From NCBI RefSeq assembly GCF_047946665.1, contig NZ_CP172312.1:806001-870000 (forward strand): a DNA stretch of 64,000 nucleotides, given 5' to 3'. Made by a program: the position numbers and the translations under genes. This DNA is from Allohahella sp002354735. Lineage in GTDB: Bacteria > Pseudomonadota > Gammaproteobacteria > Pseudomonadales > Oleiphilaceae. Positions within the stretch are counted from its first letter, which is position 1. Each line of letters begins with the position of its first letter. A model generated the notes under the pieces. The model made no database searches. It saw nothing but the letters and a program-made list of their open reading frames with translations, and was not told where the DNA came from. Shown here in pieces: positions 31,382 to 40,567 of the stretch.

Positions 31382-33229
31382 TTGACTATTCGATTCACTG
31401 CCGTCAACTACAGGATTCATCCTGCGGTCAGGCGAACACTCGATACGCTGCTGAGTCCCTGTCGTCGACGCTACTTCGCAGCGCCGATGGCTTCAGTCGT
31501 GCTGATCCTGGGCATCGCCCTTGCGAGTCCCGCCTTTGCGGATTCTGGCAGTGATGTCATAGGCGATGAGGCAGAGGCCAAGGCTACCGCGCGCGATCGC
31601 CTGCTCTACAGGGAGGCACTGTTCCGTCACTACACCAATGATGATCTTGGCACGCTAACCTTGCTGGAAAATCGTCATATGGGCTCCAATCATATTGCGA
31701 ATCGTTTCCACAACCTCAACCATATTCTCGCCATCGAGGCTGGTTCCCGCTACGGCATGTTCCAGGCCAATACTGAAATTGCAGAGCATCTTGCCTTTAC
31801 CGTTCGGGAAAAAGATGTGCTGCAGCGGGCGAAGCTCTACGAGGGTCGCGTGGCCTATGAGGCGGGGCAATATACGGATGCGCTCAAGAAGCTCAGCGAG
31901 TCGCTCGACTCCCTCGATCGTGTAGGGCTCGACGAGGCCTATTATTTGATGGCGCGGTGCTATATTCATCAGAAGCGTCCGGCTGACGCTGGTCGAGCCC
32001 TCGGCAAAGTCACTGAAGGTACGTTCTGGGCGGCTTACGGTTACTACAATCTCGCCGTGTACTACGGTGAAAATGACCCTGACGTCAATCGCGCGCTCAT
32101 ATCCTTTCGCGTGGCCGCGGCCATGACGCCGAATACGGAAGAAGGGCTCGAGCTCAAGGACCGAATTTATCTGTCCGCCGGACATCTGGCACTCTTGTCG
32201 GATGAGTACGACAAGGCGCTGGGCTTTCTGCAGAACGTGCGAGCTGATGGCGCCAGCGCAGCCGCTGGCATCTACGATTACGGCCTCGCATTTGCCGGGC
32301 TGAAGCGATACCGGGTGGCCATCCAGGCCTGGCATCGTGCGAAGAAATTTGCGCTTGTCGTCCCGGGAGTGGCTGAAGCCTTTCAGGCAATCGCTTATGG
32401 GTATGAGCAGGAAGGCCTCAGGGCTACCTCCATTGATGCCTATCTCGAAGCCGTTTCGGTTTACGACAAGGAAATGCGTCATACGGCTGAGATCAGGAAA
32501 TCCCTGCTGGCGGACGGCATGCTGGCCGTACTGGACAAGGCAAGGCGGCAGCATAACGAGGCCGCGTGGTTCCTTGCCACAGACCTTGTCACCAATACAC
32601 CCACAGTGGCCTTCGTGAATTTCCTGATGTCAGACGACGAATTTTATGCGCTGGCCAAAACACTGCTACAGCTCGATGGCATGCGCAAGTTTTCCCGATC
32701 CGCTCTGGACCGTCTTGATATCTATGAGCAGGCGCTGGCTCAAAAGGCCTCGGATGTGAAGAAAGCGCGCAGTGACCGCAAGGCCCTTTTGAACACAAGT
32801 AATCTCAACGAGGTGATCGCTCGCCGGAATGAACTTGCGCCAGATCTGAAGACCGGCTCGATCAGCCTTGTCGCCGAGCTCGAGTATGTCGACAGAATAC
32901 TGGTGCAGGCCAGGCAGGAATTTGTCTCGTTGCGCAAACAGATGGCTGCAGCCGAGTCTGGTTTTTCAGATCTCAATGACCGTATCGCGACATTACGTGA
33001 TCGCTATTCAGCAGCTCTGGAACGCAGTGATGCAGTCATCGCCGAGTATGAAGGCCTGCTTGCGAAGAGGGGCGATGAGCTTCTGCAGCGGCACTATGAC
33101 AACATCGAAGACTTTTATCTGCGCAGTCAACTCTCGTTGGTCAACCTGTACGACGATCTCGCGATAGACGAGCTCGAGAAAATGCAGGCTGACAAGATGC
33201 GATCAGAGAGAGAGGCTGGAGCGAAATGA
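31382..33229 (+). CDS. Periplasmic TPR-like protein
   Basis: The 615-residue product has an N-terminal signal (hydrophobic ASVVLILGIALASPAFA at about 37-53) and then many helical repeats of TPR/Sel1-like type. Examples are YEAGQYTDALKKLSESLDSL and SAGHLALLSDEYDKALG. A coiled-coil C-terminal part begins near 460. The start codon TTG at 31382 gives an unusually long N-region; an internal ATG at 31487 would give a shorter signal peptide. It follows the previous gene by ten bases and overlaps the next (ATGA). It is a scaffold component by inference. Confidence 0.75.
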   Translation: MTIRFTAVNYRIHPAVRRTLDTLLSPCRRRYFAAPMASVVLILGIALASPAFADSGSDVIGDEAEAKATARDRLLYREALFRHYTNDDLGTLTLLENRHMGSNHIANRFHNLNHILAIEAGSRYGMFQANTEIAEHLAFTVREKDVLQRAKLYEGRVAYEAGQYTDALKKLSESLDSLDRVGLDEAYYLMARCYIHQKRPADAGRALGKVTEGTFWAAYGYYNLAVYYGENDPDVNRALISFRVAAAMTPNTEEGLELKDRIYLSAGHLALLSDEYDKALGFLQNVRADGASAAAGIYDYGLAFAGLKRYRVAIQAWHRAKKFALVVPGVAEAFQAIAYGYEQEGLRATSIDAYLEAVSVYDKEMRHTAEIRKSLLADGMLAVLDKARRQHNEAAWFLATDLVTNTPTVAFVNFLMSDDEFYALAKTLLQLDGMRKFSRSALDRLDIYEQALAQKASDVKKARSDRKALLNTSNLNEVIARRNELAPDLKTGSISLVAELEYVDRILVQARQEFVSLRKQMAAAESGFSDLNDRIATLRDRYSAALERSDAVIAEYEGLLAKRGDELLQRHYDNIEDFYLRSQLSLVNLYDDLAIDELEKMQADKMRSEREAGAK

Positions 33230-36102
33230 TGCGAAAGCTGATCATTCCCTTCACAACCGCGTGTTTGCTTGCACCGCTTCCCTGTGCCGTGATGGCGGAA
33301 ACCCGTAGTGCATTCGTCGTTATAGACAAAGTTGATAACAACAAGACTATTGGCGAGCTCAAGCCGGCCTATGTCGACTTCGCGTTCAGAGAAGCGCCGC
33401 GCGTCTCGATTGACGAAGTTATCGATCGGTATATACAACTGATCAACCGGGCGGATGATCCACGTATCCAGGCTCTTGCACTGCTGCGTATGGAGAGTCT
33501 CGAGGATCGCTACGGCAACCTGCGTCCGGATGGCTTCTTCACCGACGCACTCTGGGATACGGCGATAGAAGTGTATCGGAAGGTCATAGCGCTGCCGCCG
33601 GCTACGGCTAGCCAGCGGGAGCCATTCAGTCGAGATCTGCTGCAATATCAGCTCGCGAAAGCGCTTGATATGCGTGGCCGACAGCAGGAGAGCCTGGTCG
33701 CTCTGCAAACGCTGCTTGAGCGATTCCCGTCGTCCAAGTTTTCGACCGAAGCGCAATTCAGAATTGCTGAGGCGCAGTACACCAAAGGTCAATATGAACT
33801 GGCCGAGCGCAGCTATCGCGAGGTCACAGAGAGTGGTAATGCTGCCCTGATTCCGAAGGCGCAGTACATGCTTGCCTGGTCGATGTACAAAAGCGACCGC
33901 AACCAGGCTGCCATCGACCAGTTTCTCAACGTACTGGTCGACATCCAGTCAAACAAGTATCCGGACGAATCCAATAACCAGGCCGTGGAAGACGACGTGG
34001 CGCGTATCATCAGCGTCATCGCGACGCAGAATGGTGGCGAGAGCTTCCTCAACGCGTCTATGGCGAGACAGGGCAGCACCGCGCTGGCGCCCGTACTCTA
34101 CAAGGGGCTGTTTACCTATCAGCTTGGCCAGGAGCGCTTTCAGGACGCAGCAGACGTCGCTGAGGGTTATATCCAGAGGTTTGCACAGACTGCAGAGCGA
34201 CCTGAATTTCATGAGCTGAAACTGCAGGCCTTTGAAGCCGGTAAGCTACCGCAGCTGGTCTGGCAGGAGCGTGAACGCTACGTCGACGAGCTCGGGCAGT
34301 ACTCGGATTACTGGAAACAGCTTAGCCCTGAACAGCAGAACGAATTGCGTCCACGGCTGTTTGGATTACGCGATGAGCTTGGTCGCAGAGCCTACGCGCT
34401 CGCGCAGGCCGAGGCCAAGGCCGGTGCTATGGCAGGTAGCCAGACCTGGTTTGACTCAGCCGCAAAGCATTTTACAGCCATGCTGCAGCTCAGTCCGGAA
34501 GATCCACGCAATGCGGAAATCAGCTTCCTGCTGGGCGATACATGGCTGCAGCTGGGCGCATTGGCCAAAGCGGTCGAGGCCTATGATCGGGCAGGTTACG
34601 CCTATGCCATAACGCCAGCTTCCGCCGATGCGGCTTACGCGGGCATCACCACCCGCACCCGTATGCTGGAACAGTCGCAGACTGCTGAATCCGAAGACCA
34701 GGCAGCGCTTATACAGGATCGGATCAACGCGGCCATTCGCTTCGGCGATACCTATCCTCAGGACAAGCGGTCCGGCAAGGTCGTGCTGCTGGCAGCGAAC
34801 GATCTGTACCAGGCGAAGCGATATGATGCGGCGCTGGCTCAGGCCAATCGCGTAGTTGAACTCACCAAAGAGGCGTCGCATCAACTCGATGCCTATGAAA
34901 TTGCTGCCAGTAGTGCCTTTGAGCTCGGCGACTTTGCCCAGGCTGAACGAGGTTTCGACGCTGCCATTATCCTGATCGATGATCGACGCAACAAGCTGAG
35001 CGATGCAGAAAGGGCGCGACGTGACGATTTCATGACATCCTATGTTGCCAGTATCTACAAGCAGGGCGAAGCGTGGGAAGAGAAGGGCGACATGAACGGT
35101 GCACTGCAGGAATATATGCGTGTTGTCGCCGTGGCGCCAAGCTCACCGCTTGCTGAAACTGCCCGCTACGATGCAGCCATGCGCGCGCTCGATATCAAGG
35201 ACTGGGAACTCGCGATCGACCTCATGAAGGTCTATCGCAAGAAGCATCCAGCGACCGAACTCGCGCTAGGTATTCCGGCCAAGCTCGCCTTTGCCTACGA
35301 CGCCCTCGATAAACCAGCCCAGGCCGGTGACGCGCTGGCTGAGTCGCTGAAACAGCAGCAACCCGCGGACGAGCGGCGCGAAACCCTCTTGCAAGTCGCT
35401 GGCTTCTACAGGGAAGCGGGCAAGACAGCCGATCTTGCCAAGACCCTGCAGATATACGCGCGGGAATATCCACGACCCTTCGAGGCGGGCGTGGACGTGC
35501 GCTACGAGCTTTTTGCCCTGGCGACCTCGGCTGGCAGTCCATCGAGCCTGAAAAAGCAGGCATCGGCGCTCCGTGATGAGCTGATCAGCTTCGAGCGAGC
35601 AGGTGGTTCCAGCCGAACAGGTCAGACCCGAGCGTTGGCAGCCGAGGCGGCCTGGTCGCGCACCGAAGAAAGCAGAGACCGTTTCGAGGCCGTTGCCCTG
35701 AACCTACCGCTCAATGCCTCGCTGGAGAAGAAGACAGCCGCACTGCGAGCCTTGGTCGCCGACATCGAGCAGAGTCAGAGTTACGCCATTGCTCGATATA
35801 CGACTGCTGCGAATCATACGCTGGGCGCTGCCTATCTGACTCTGAGCAAGGATATACTCGACAGCGAGCGCCCCGAGGGCCTCAATGCGCTTGAAAGCGA
35901 GCAGTACGCCATACTGCTCGAGGACCAGGCTTATCCATTCGAGGAAAAAGCTATCGGTATCCTGGAAGGTAATGTCTCGGTCATGCAACAAGGTATCTAT
36001 GACGATTATGTGCAGCAAAGTATCGATTCTCTGAGTCAGTTGCTGCCGGTGCGTTACAACAAGAAGGAGACATCGATTAATGTTGCGCCGTCGATTCGCT
36101 AG
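33226..36102 (+). CDS. Large periplasmic TPR protein
   Basis: The 958-residue protein starts at ATG 33226 in an ATGA overlap. A signal peptide of 24 residues (cleavage after CAVMA) leads into some 15 or more tetratricopeptide-type repeats across its length, e.g. AEAQYTKGQYELAERSYREV and AASSAFELGDFAQAERGFDAA. TPR arrays bind partner proteins; here they are likely to assemble the envelope machine encoded by this operon. It overlaps the lipoprotein gene by 23 bases. No enzymatic motif was found. Confidence 0.8.
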   Translation: MMRKLIIPFTTACLLAPLPCAVMAETRSAFVVIDKVDNNKTIGELKPAYVDFAFREAPRVSIDEVIDRYIQLINRADDPRIQALALLRMESLEDRYGNLRPDGFFTDALWDTAIEVYRKVIALPPATASQREPFSRDLLQYQLAKALDMRGRQQESLVALQTLLERFPSSKFSTEAQFRIAEAQYTKGQYELAERSYREVTESGNAALIPKAQYMLAWSMYKSDRNQAAIDQFLNVLVDIQSNKYPDESNNQAVEDDVARIISVIATQNGGESFLNASMARQGSTALAPVLYKGLFTYQLGQERFQDAADVAEGYIQRFAQTAERPEFHELKLQAFEAGKLPQLVWQERERYVDELGQYSDYWKQLSPEQQNELRPRLFGLRDELGRRAYALAQAEAKAGAMAGSQTWFDSAAKHFTAMLQLSPEDPRNAEISFLLGDTWLQLGALAKAVEAYDRAGYAYAITPASADAAYAGITTRTRMLEQSQTAESEDQAALIQDRINAAIRFGDTYPQDKRSGKVVLLAANDLYQAKRYDAALAQANRVVELTKEASHQLDAYEIAASSAFELGDFAQAERGFDAAIILIDDRRNKLSDAERARRDDFMTSYVASIYKQGEAWEEKGDMNGALQEYMRVVAVAPSSPLAETARYDAAMRALDIKDWELAIDLMKVYRKKHPATELALGIPAKLAFAYDALDKPAQAGDALAESLKQQQPADERRETLLQVAGFYREAGKTADLAKTLQIYAREYPRPFEAGVDVRYELFALATSAGSPSSLKKQASALRDELISFERAGGSSRTGQTRALAAEAAWSRTEESRDRFEAVALNLPLNASLEKKTAALRALVADIEQSQSYAIARYTTAANHTLGAAYLTLSKDILDSERPEGLNALESEQYAILLEDQAYPFEEKAIGILEGNVSVMQQGIYDDYVQQSIDSLSQLLPVRYNKKETSINVAPSIR

Positions 36103-36775
36103 GCCCTTCAGCCTGGGCGTTCAACTTGCAGTCTGCTCTCTGCTGCTGGCGTTCCTGAGCGGATGCGCCCAGCAGATCAGGCCGGTGCTCGCGCCAACCA
36201 ACAGCGCCGATCAGCCGCTCGAGCCCTACGAGCCATTCAACCTCGGTGAAAAGGGTGAATACGAACAGAAGCTGGCGGCTATGAATCTTGAGGCTGCACA
36301 GCTGCAATACGCGGCCGCACTCGAGCTGATGGAGGCCGGTGACCTCGAAGGTGCGCAAAGCCAGTTAATCGCCCTGACCCGTGAAGTGCCGGAGCTCAGC
36401 GAGCCCTACGTCACGCTGGGCCTGCTGGCCGAGCAGAGCGAGGACAGCGAGAGTGCCGAGCAGCAGGCTCAGCAATGGTACGAACGGGCTCTACGCGCCA
36501 ATCGCCGTGAAGATCGGGCACACCACCAGCTTGCCGTGCTCGCCCGCAAGCGGGGAGACTTCAAGACGGCGGAGCGTCATTATCAGGCCGCTCTCGAGAT
36601 AGAACCGGAGCAACCGCTTTATCATCGCAATATCGGTATTCTCTACGATATCTATCTTGGCAAGCCTGCCGTTGCGCTGGATCAGTATAAAACGTATCTG
36701 GAGCTGGTCGGCGAGGATGAGCAGGTCAGCCTGTGGATTGTCGACCTGAAAAACAGGCTGGGGACTGACTCATGA
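36080..36775 (+). CDS. TPR lipoprotein
   Basis: The 231-residue lipoprotein has a lipobox, LSGC, at residues 28-31 after a basic, hydrophobic signal. The acyl-cysteine is followed by AQ, which suggests sorting to the outer membrane. Residues 70-215 contain TPR motifs (ALELMEAGDLEGAQSQLIAL, HYQAALEIEPEQPLYHRNIG). It would link the TPR scaffold to the outer membrane. Overlaps with both neighbours make coupled translation likely. Confidence 0.85.
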   Translation: MLRRRFARPFSLGVQLAVCSLLLAFLSGCAQQIRPVLAPTNSADQPLEPYEPFNLGEKGEYEQKLAAMNLEAAQLQYAAALELMEAGDLEGAQSQLIALTREVPELSEPYVTLGLLAEQSEDSESAEQQAQQWYERALRANRREDRAHHQLAVLARKRGDFKTAERHYQAALEIEPEQPLYHRNIGILYDIYLGKPAVALDQYKTYLELVGEDEQVSLWIVDLKNRLGTDS

Positions 36776-37080
36776 CGAGCTTCCTTCGCAATCTGTGCGC
36801 TGGCGCCATGCGCTTCGTGATGGCGTCGCTGTGCACATTGGCAATTGTGGCGCAAGCTGCAGAGCGCACGGAAATGGAAGGCGCAACAATCCGTGGCGAT
36901 CAGGAACAGCCTCAGGTATTGTTCCTGCTGCCGTGGCAGCCGCCACCTAGCCCGGATATCTCGGTTCCGCCACCACGAACCGATCTGGACGATGTCTTGA
37001 AGCCGCTTGAGCGGCAACGGTTCAGGGAAGAACTGTATTTCCGCAAGAATCTGGAGCTCGGAGAGCTGAAAGAAGACTGA
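36772..37080 (+). CDS. Small exported protein of the envelope operon
   Basis: The 102-residue protein has a signal peptide of about 30 residues (AIVAQA cleavage region), a Pro-rich PWQPPPSPDISVPPP stretch and a charged helical C-terminus (RQRFREELYFRKNLELGEL). It overlaps the lipoprotein gene by four bases. No family is recognised. The Pro-rich and helical parts suggest a small adaptor between the outer-membrane and inner-membrane parts of the machine. Confidence 0.65.
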   Translation: MTSFLRNLCAGAMRFVMASLCTLAIVAQAAERTEMEGATIRGDQEQPQVLFLLPWQPPPSPDISVPPPRTDLDDVLKPLERQRFREELYFRKNLELGELKED

Positions 37081-37188
37081 CAGCGCGCTGGATCAAAACC
37101 AATTGACAACTACGGCCTGGCCCATTTCGGGATGCAGGCATCATGGAACGTAATTGAGCAGAAATTGCTCTGAGCAGGAGAGAACTAA

Positions 37189-37830
37189 ATGTTGGAGACC
37201 ATAATCCGCTTTTTTCAGGAAGGTGGGGTTTTCATGTACCCGATCGCACTGGTACTTGCCATCGGTCTGGCCATTGCCGTCGAGCGTTATTTCTATCTCT
37301 CGAAAGCCAAGCGGGCGAATCGCCACGATTTCGACCGTCTACTCCCCTTGGTGGGCAAGCGTGATTACCGCAGTGCGCTGGAACAGGCGAACAATTCAGG
37401 CACGGCGATGGCGAATATGCTGGCTGCGGGCCTCTCCCGGCTGCTCAACAGACAGCCTCGCGACGAGATAGAAACTGCCATGGAAGAAGGGCTGATGGAG
37501 GCGCTGCCAAGACTTGAAAAGCGTACGCCATACCTGGCGACGCTCGCCAATGTCTCGACTCTGCTCGGCCTGCTCGGTACCATCATCGGCCTCATTGCAG
37601 CCTTCACGGCGGTCGCCAATGCCGACCCGGCAGAGAAAGCGAACCTGCTGTCACAAAGTATATCGGTCGCCATGAACACCACGGCCTTCGGTCTCATGGC
37701 CGCCATTCCGCTGCTGCTTATGAACGCCGTGCTGCAAACACGAACCAACGAGATCATCGATAGTTTCGAAATGGCCGGCATCAAGGTGATGAACGTCATT
37801 AGTGGGCATGAAGCGAACAACAAGTCCTGA
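37189..37830 (+). CDS. ExbB/TolQ/MotA-type proton channel protein
   Basis: The 213-residue protein has the three-helix ExbB layout: an N-terminal membrane segment (about 12-35), a cytoplasmic loop, and two C-terminal helices. These contain LGLLGTIIGLIAAF and SISVAMNTTAFGLMAAIPLL, the hallmark TGTxxG-like and TTAxGLxAAIP segments that line the proton path. It is a stator energised by the proton motive force, working with the two ExbD proteins downstream. The upstream 108-base gap may hold a separate ribosome site, as the preceding AGGAGA suggests. Confidence 0.93.
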   Translation: MLETIIRFFQEGGVFMYPIALVLAIGLAIAVERYFYLSKAKRANRHDFDRLLPLVGKRDYRSALEQANNSGTAMANMLAAGLSRLLNRQPRDEIETAMEEGLMEALPRLEKRTPYLATLANVSTLLGLLGTIIGLIAAFTAVANADPAEKANLLSQSISVAMNTTAFGLMAAIPLLLMNAVLQTRTNEIIDSFEMAGIKVMNVISGHEANNKS

Positions 37831-37832
37831 TC

Positions 37833-38396
37833 ATGATGAGACGCAAACACCGCCGTTTACAGCAGGAAGCTGACCTCGATATCACGGCGTTCATGAACCT
37901 GATGATCGTGCTGGTTCCCGTCCTGCTCATCAACATGGTATTCGCCTCGAACGGCGTGCTCGATCTGAATTTTCCGCTAGGCTCAAGCGCGGACAAGGCG
38001 CTTGATGAAAAGCTGCAGCTACAGGTCATGATCTATCCTCAGCAACTCATCGTCAGCGACGACAGGGGCGGGGTCATTGCCACGATCCCGGCCACTGAAC
38101 GGCGCACTGAAACCGCGCAGATTTCTTACGATTTTGAGAAACTGACCCAGGTCATGCAGCAGATCAAGGCCAGGCTGCCAGAGAAACGTGACATCGTACT
38201 CATGGCACGTCCCCAGACTGACTATCAGACGCTCATTTCGGTTATGGACCGTGTGCGTGCCTATCCGGCCTTGGTTGCAGGCAGCCTGGTTCAGGCTGAG
38301 CTGTTTCCCAATATTTCAATTGCTGATGCGCCAGAGGCCAATGCCGGAAGCACCCGTGGGGCTGAACCGGTCACCGAGGGGAGTGGGCCGTCATGA
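37833..38396 (+). CDS. ExbD-like protein 1 with Asn in place of the channel Asp
   Basis: The 187-residue ExbD/TolR family member has one membrane helix (about 19-37) and a periplasmic domain. The usual TPFIDVML segment reads TAFMNLMI, so the essential proton-carrying Asp (D25 in E. coli ExbD) is Asn22 here. The periplasmic domain has normal family strands (LQVMIYPQQLIVSDD). It sits two bases after ExbB and overlaps the second ExbD gene by four bases. The pair probably forms a mixed dimer in the ExbB ring. Confidence 0.88.
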   Translation: MMRRKHRRLQQEADLDITAFMNLMIVLVPVLLINMVFASNGVLDLNFPLGSSADKALDEKLQLQVMIYPQQLIVSDDRGGVIATIPATERRTETAQISYDFEKLTQVMQQIKARLPEKRDIVLMARPQTDYQTLISVMDRVRAYPALVAGSLVQAELFPNISIADAPEANAGSTRGAEPVTEGSGPS

Positions 38397-38950
38397 AGCA
38401 GTCCGCAAAAGCGCGTCGACATAATCGGCATTACCGTCGGCACAAGAAGGTTGGTGGGCTGAACCTTGTCTCACTCATGGATATTTTCACCATTCTGGTG
38501 TTCTTCTTGATGGTGAACAGCAGCGACGTCAAAGTCCTGGAGACAACAGCGAAGGTTGATCTGCCATTGTCGATTTCCGAAGGCGAGCTAGGTGAGACGC
38601 TCACGCTGAGTGTAACGCCAGAGCAGATAGCCGTAGGCAACAGGGTGGTTGGAAGAGTTTCGGCTATTCAGGAGTCGTCCGAGCTCATCATCGAACCACT
38701 GCGTAAGGAGCTGCGTTATCAGGCCGAACGGCGCCCCCGGACTGCCGAAGAGCAAGCTGGCGGTGAAGGCTTGCCAATCACGGTGCTGGCCGACAAGTCG
38801 CTCGATTACAGCCTGCTCAAACGCGTGATGGCAACCTGCGTCGATGCTGGTTATAGCCGCATCTCGCTGGCAACCCAGCGCGAGCTGATGCAGGCAGTGG
38901 AACCACAAGACGGCCAGACAACAGACGCCGGTACGGGAGTGTCAGGCTGA
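38393..38950 (+). CDS. ExbD-like protein 2 with intact channel Asp
   Basis: The 185-residue protein has a basic N-terminus, one membrane helix (about 24-42) and a periplasmic ExbD/TolR domain ending in ITVLADKSLDYSLLKRVMAT. The channel segment is NLVSLMDIFTILVFF, with Asp30 in the position used for proton translocation. Together with the Asn-bearing ExbD before it, this gives an unequal pair. It overlaps the gene before it by four bases and is followed one base later by the AgmX-like gene. Confidence 0.92.
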   Translation: MKQSAKARRHNRHYRRHKKVGGLNLVSLMDIFTILVFFLMVNSSDVKVLETTAKVDLPLSISEGELGETLTLSVTPEQIAVGNRVVGRVSAIQESSELIIEPLRKELRYQAERRPRTAEEQAGGEGLPITVLADKSLDYSLLKRVMATCVDAGYSRISLATQRELMQAVEPQDGQTTDAGTGVSG

Positions 38951-38951
38951 T

Positions 38952-39929
38952 ATGTTGCTGAAAAACACACTCCCGTGGAGCGATCTGCCCGACGATCGTG
39001 GTCGCTTCAGGCGCATACTCTATACAACACTCGTCTTACTGCTGTTGCTGTCAATCGCGATTCCGCTGATATCACTGCCGGAACCTTCGCGAGAAGAGCT
39101 CGAGGCTATTCCGCCACAACTGGCTCAATTGCTTATAGAGAAAGAGCCACCGGCGGAGGCCATAGCACCCGAGCCAGAGCCTGAGCCAGAGCCCGAAGCT
39201 GAACCCGAAGCCGACCCGGAGCCTGAACCCGAGCCGGAGCCTGAAACAGCGCCAGAACCTGAGCCAGAACCTGAGCCAGAACCTGAGCCAGAACCCGCAC
39301 CACAGCCACGTCCGGTGCAGACGGTTGAACAGGCGCGTGAAAAGGCCCGGAGCTCAGGGCTGATGGCGCTAAAGGATCAGCTCTCCGATCTGCGTGAAAT
39401 GTCCGGTGCTGCGGCCGCTACTTCGCCACAGGAGACAGCTACGCCAGCGCCAGCAGGTCAGGCTGCCTCAGCCCGGGCACTGGCACTTGAAACTGCCAGC
39501 AGTGGTGGAGCAGATGCGGCGGCAGTTGGCGCTTCCAACAAGCAGGTCGAACTGGGTCGACGCAATGTGAAGCAGATCGCCGTGGCCGATCAGGCTGGCG
39601 GTCAGCAGGTGGCACAGGGTAGAACGCCAGCGAAACAGGGTCGCAGCCGTGAAGAAATCCGCCAGGTCTTCGATGCCAACAAGTCGACGATTTTCAGGAT
39701 CTATCAGCGCGAGCTCAGACAGAACCCGGCTCTACAGGGCACGCTGGTTCCGGAACTGACGATCGAGCCAGATGGTGCGGTTTCGAAGTGCAGAATAGTG
39801 AAGAGCAATCTTGGTGCGCCAGCGCTCGAAGCCAAGATTTGCAGCATGCTTCAGTTGATGCAGTTTGAAGCGAAGAGCGGCATCGATCAGTATGTGGTGC
39901 CGTACCCCATAGACCTGATTCCAGGCTAG
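38952..39929 (+). CDS. AgmX/TonB-like periplasm-spanning protein
   Basis: The 325-residue protein has a short cytoplasmic start, one membrane helix (about 25-44), a long Pro-Glu repeat region (about 62-118, EPEPEPE type) of the sort TonB uses to span the periplasm, and a C-terminal domain of about 95 residues. The latter (IRQVFDANKSTIFRIYQREL...) matches the AgmX/PglI C-terminal family of TonB-like proteins. Energised by ExbB-ExbD, it could transmit force to the outer-membrane parts. It is the last gene of the operon, followed by an inverted repeat. Confidence 0.88.
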   Translation: MLLKNTLPWSDLPDDRGRFRRILYTTLVLLLLLSIAIPLISLPEPSREELEAIPPQLAQLLIEKEPPAEAIAPEPEPEPEPEAEPEADPEPEPEPEPETAPEPEPEPEPEPEPEPAPQPRPVQTVEQAREKARSSGLMALKDQLSDLREMSGAAAATSPQETATPAPAGQAASARALALETASSGGADAAAVGASNKQVELGRRNVKQIAVADQAGGQQVAQGRTPAKQGRSREEIRQVFDANKSTIFRIYQRELRQNPALQGTLVPELTIEPDGAVSKCRIVKSNLGAPALEAKICSMLQLMQFEAKSGIDQYVVPYPIDLIPG

Positions 39930-39940
39930 CCGAACGTTCG

Positions 39941-39980
39941 CGTCCCGTCTGCTGCTCCCTTCGAAGAAGCAGACGGGACG
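39941..39980. terminator. Inverted repeat between convergent operon end and maoC-like gene
   Basis: CGTCCCGTCTGCT (39941-39953) and AGCAGACGGGACG (39968-39980) form a perfect 13-pair stem with a 14-base loop, in the gap between two convergent genes. There is no T-run on either side, so it may act as a barrier or processing site rather than a classical terminator. Confidence 0.6.
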
Positions 39981-39993
39981 GCAGACGCCAAAC

Positions 39994-40482
39994 TCAATCC
40001 TGGTGGTCAGGATCGCCGATGGTGATACGCGGCAGGCTGGGCTTTGTCATACTCATTTTTTCAGTAGGGGCGATGATTCTGGCATCGCCTTCGAGTACGA
40101 CCTCGTTATTCTGGTTGCAGACCTTGCAACTGATCAGCACCCTGTTCTTGGTCTGCTTTTCCTCGACCTTCAGGTTAACGGTCAGCGTGTCATGGATCTT
40201 GACTGGCCGCCGGAACTTCATGCTCTGTTCCAGGTAGATGGAGCCAGGTCCAGGCATAACGGTTGCGATGGCGGCAGAAATCAGTGCGCCTGACCACATG
40301 CCATGCGCGACACGACCCTTGAAGATCGTGTTTTCTGCGTAGTCCTGGTCGAGATGGACAGGATTGACGTCCCCGGACATCGCGGCGAAAAGAATAATCT
40401 GATCTTCGGTGAGTGACTTGGTGTAGGTGGCGGTGTCACCGACCTCGAGTTCGTCGTAGGTCAGGTTTTCGAGTGCATCCAT
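39994..40482 (-). CDS. MaoC-family (R)-specific enoyl-CoA hydratase
   Basis: The 162-residue protein has the hot-dog fold signature of MaoC/PhaJ hydratases: FAAMSGDVNPVHLD, with the catalytic Asp and His, then GRVAHGMWSGALIS. It hydrates (or dehydrates) (R)-3-hydroxyacyl-CoA/enoyl-CoA, connecting beta-oxidation with polyhydroxyalkanoate or fatty-acid synthesis. Length is near the usual 150-160. It lies convergent with the ExbD operon and next to an alpha/beta hydrolase gene on the same strand. Confidence 0.9.
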   Translation of the reverse strand: MDALENLTYDELEVGDTATYTKSLTEDQIILFAAMSGDVNPVHLDQDYAENTIFKGRVAHGMWSGALISAAIATVMPGPGSIYLEQSMKFRRPVKIHDTLTVNLKVEEKQTKNRVLISCKVCNQNNEVVLEGDARIIAPTEKMSMTKPSLPRITIGDPDHQD

Positions 40483-40567
40483 AGGTCGAAATTCGCTTGG
40501 TTAGATTCTCTTGTATGACCCTGTCTCAGACAGGTGCCTTCAGGTAAACCGCAGGGTACGCAGTATA

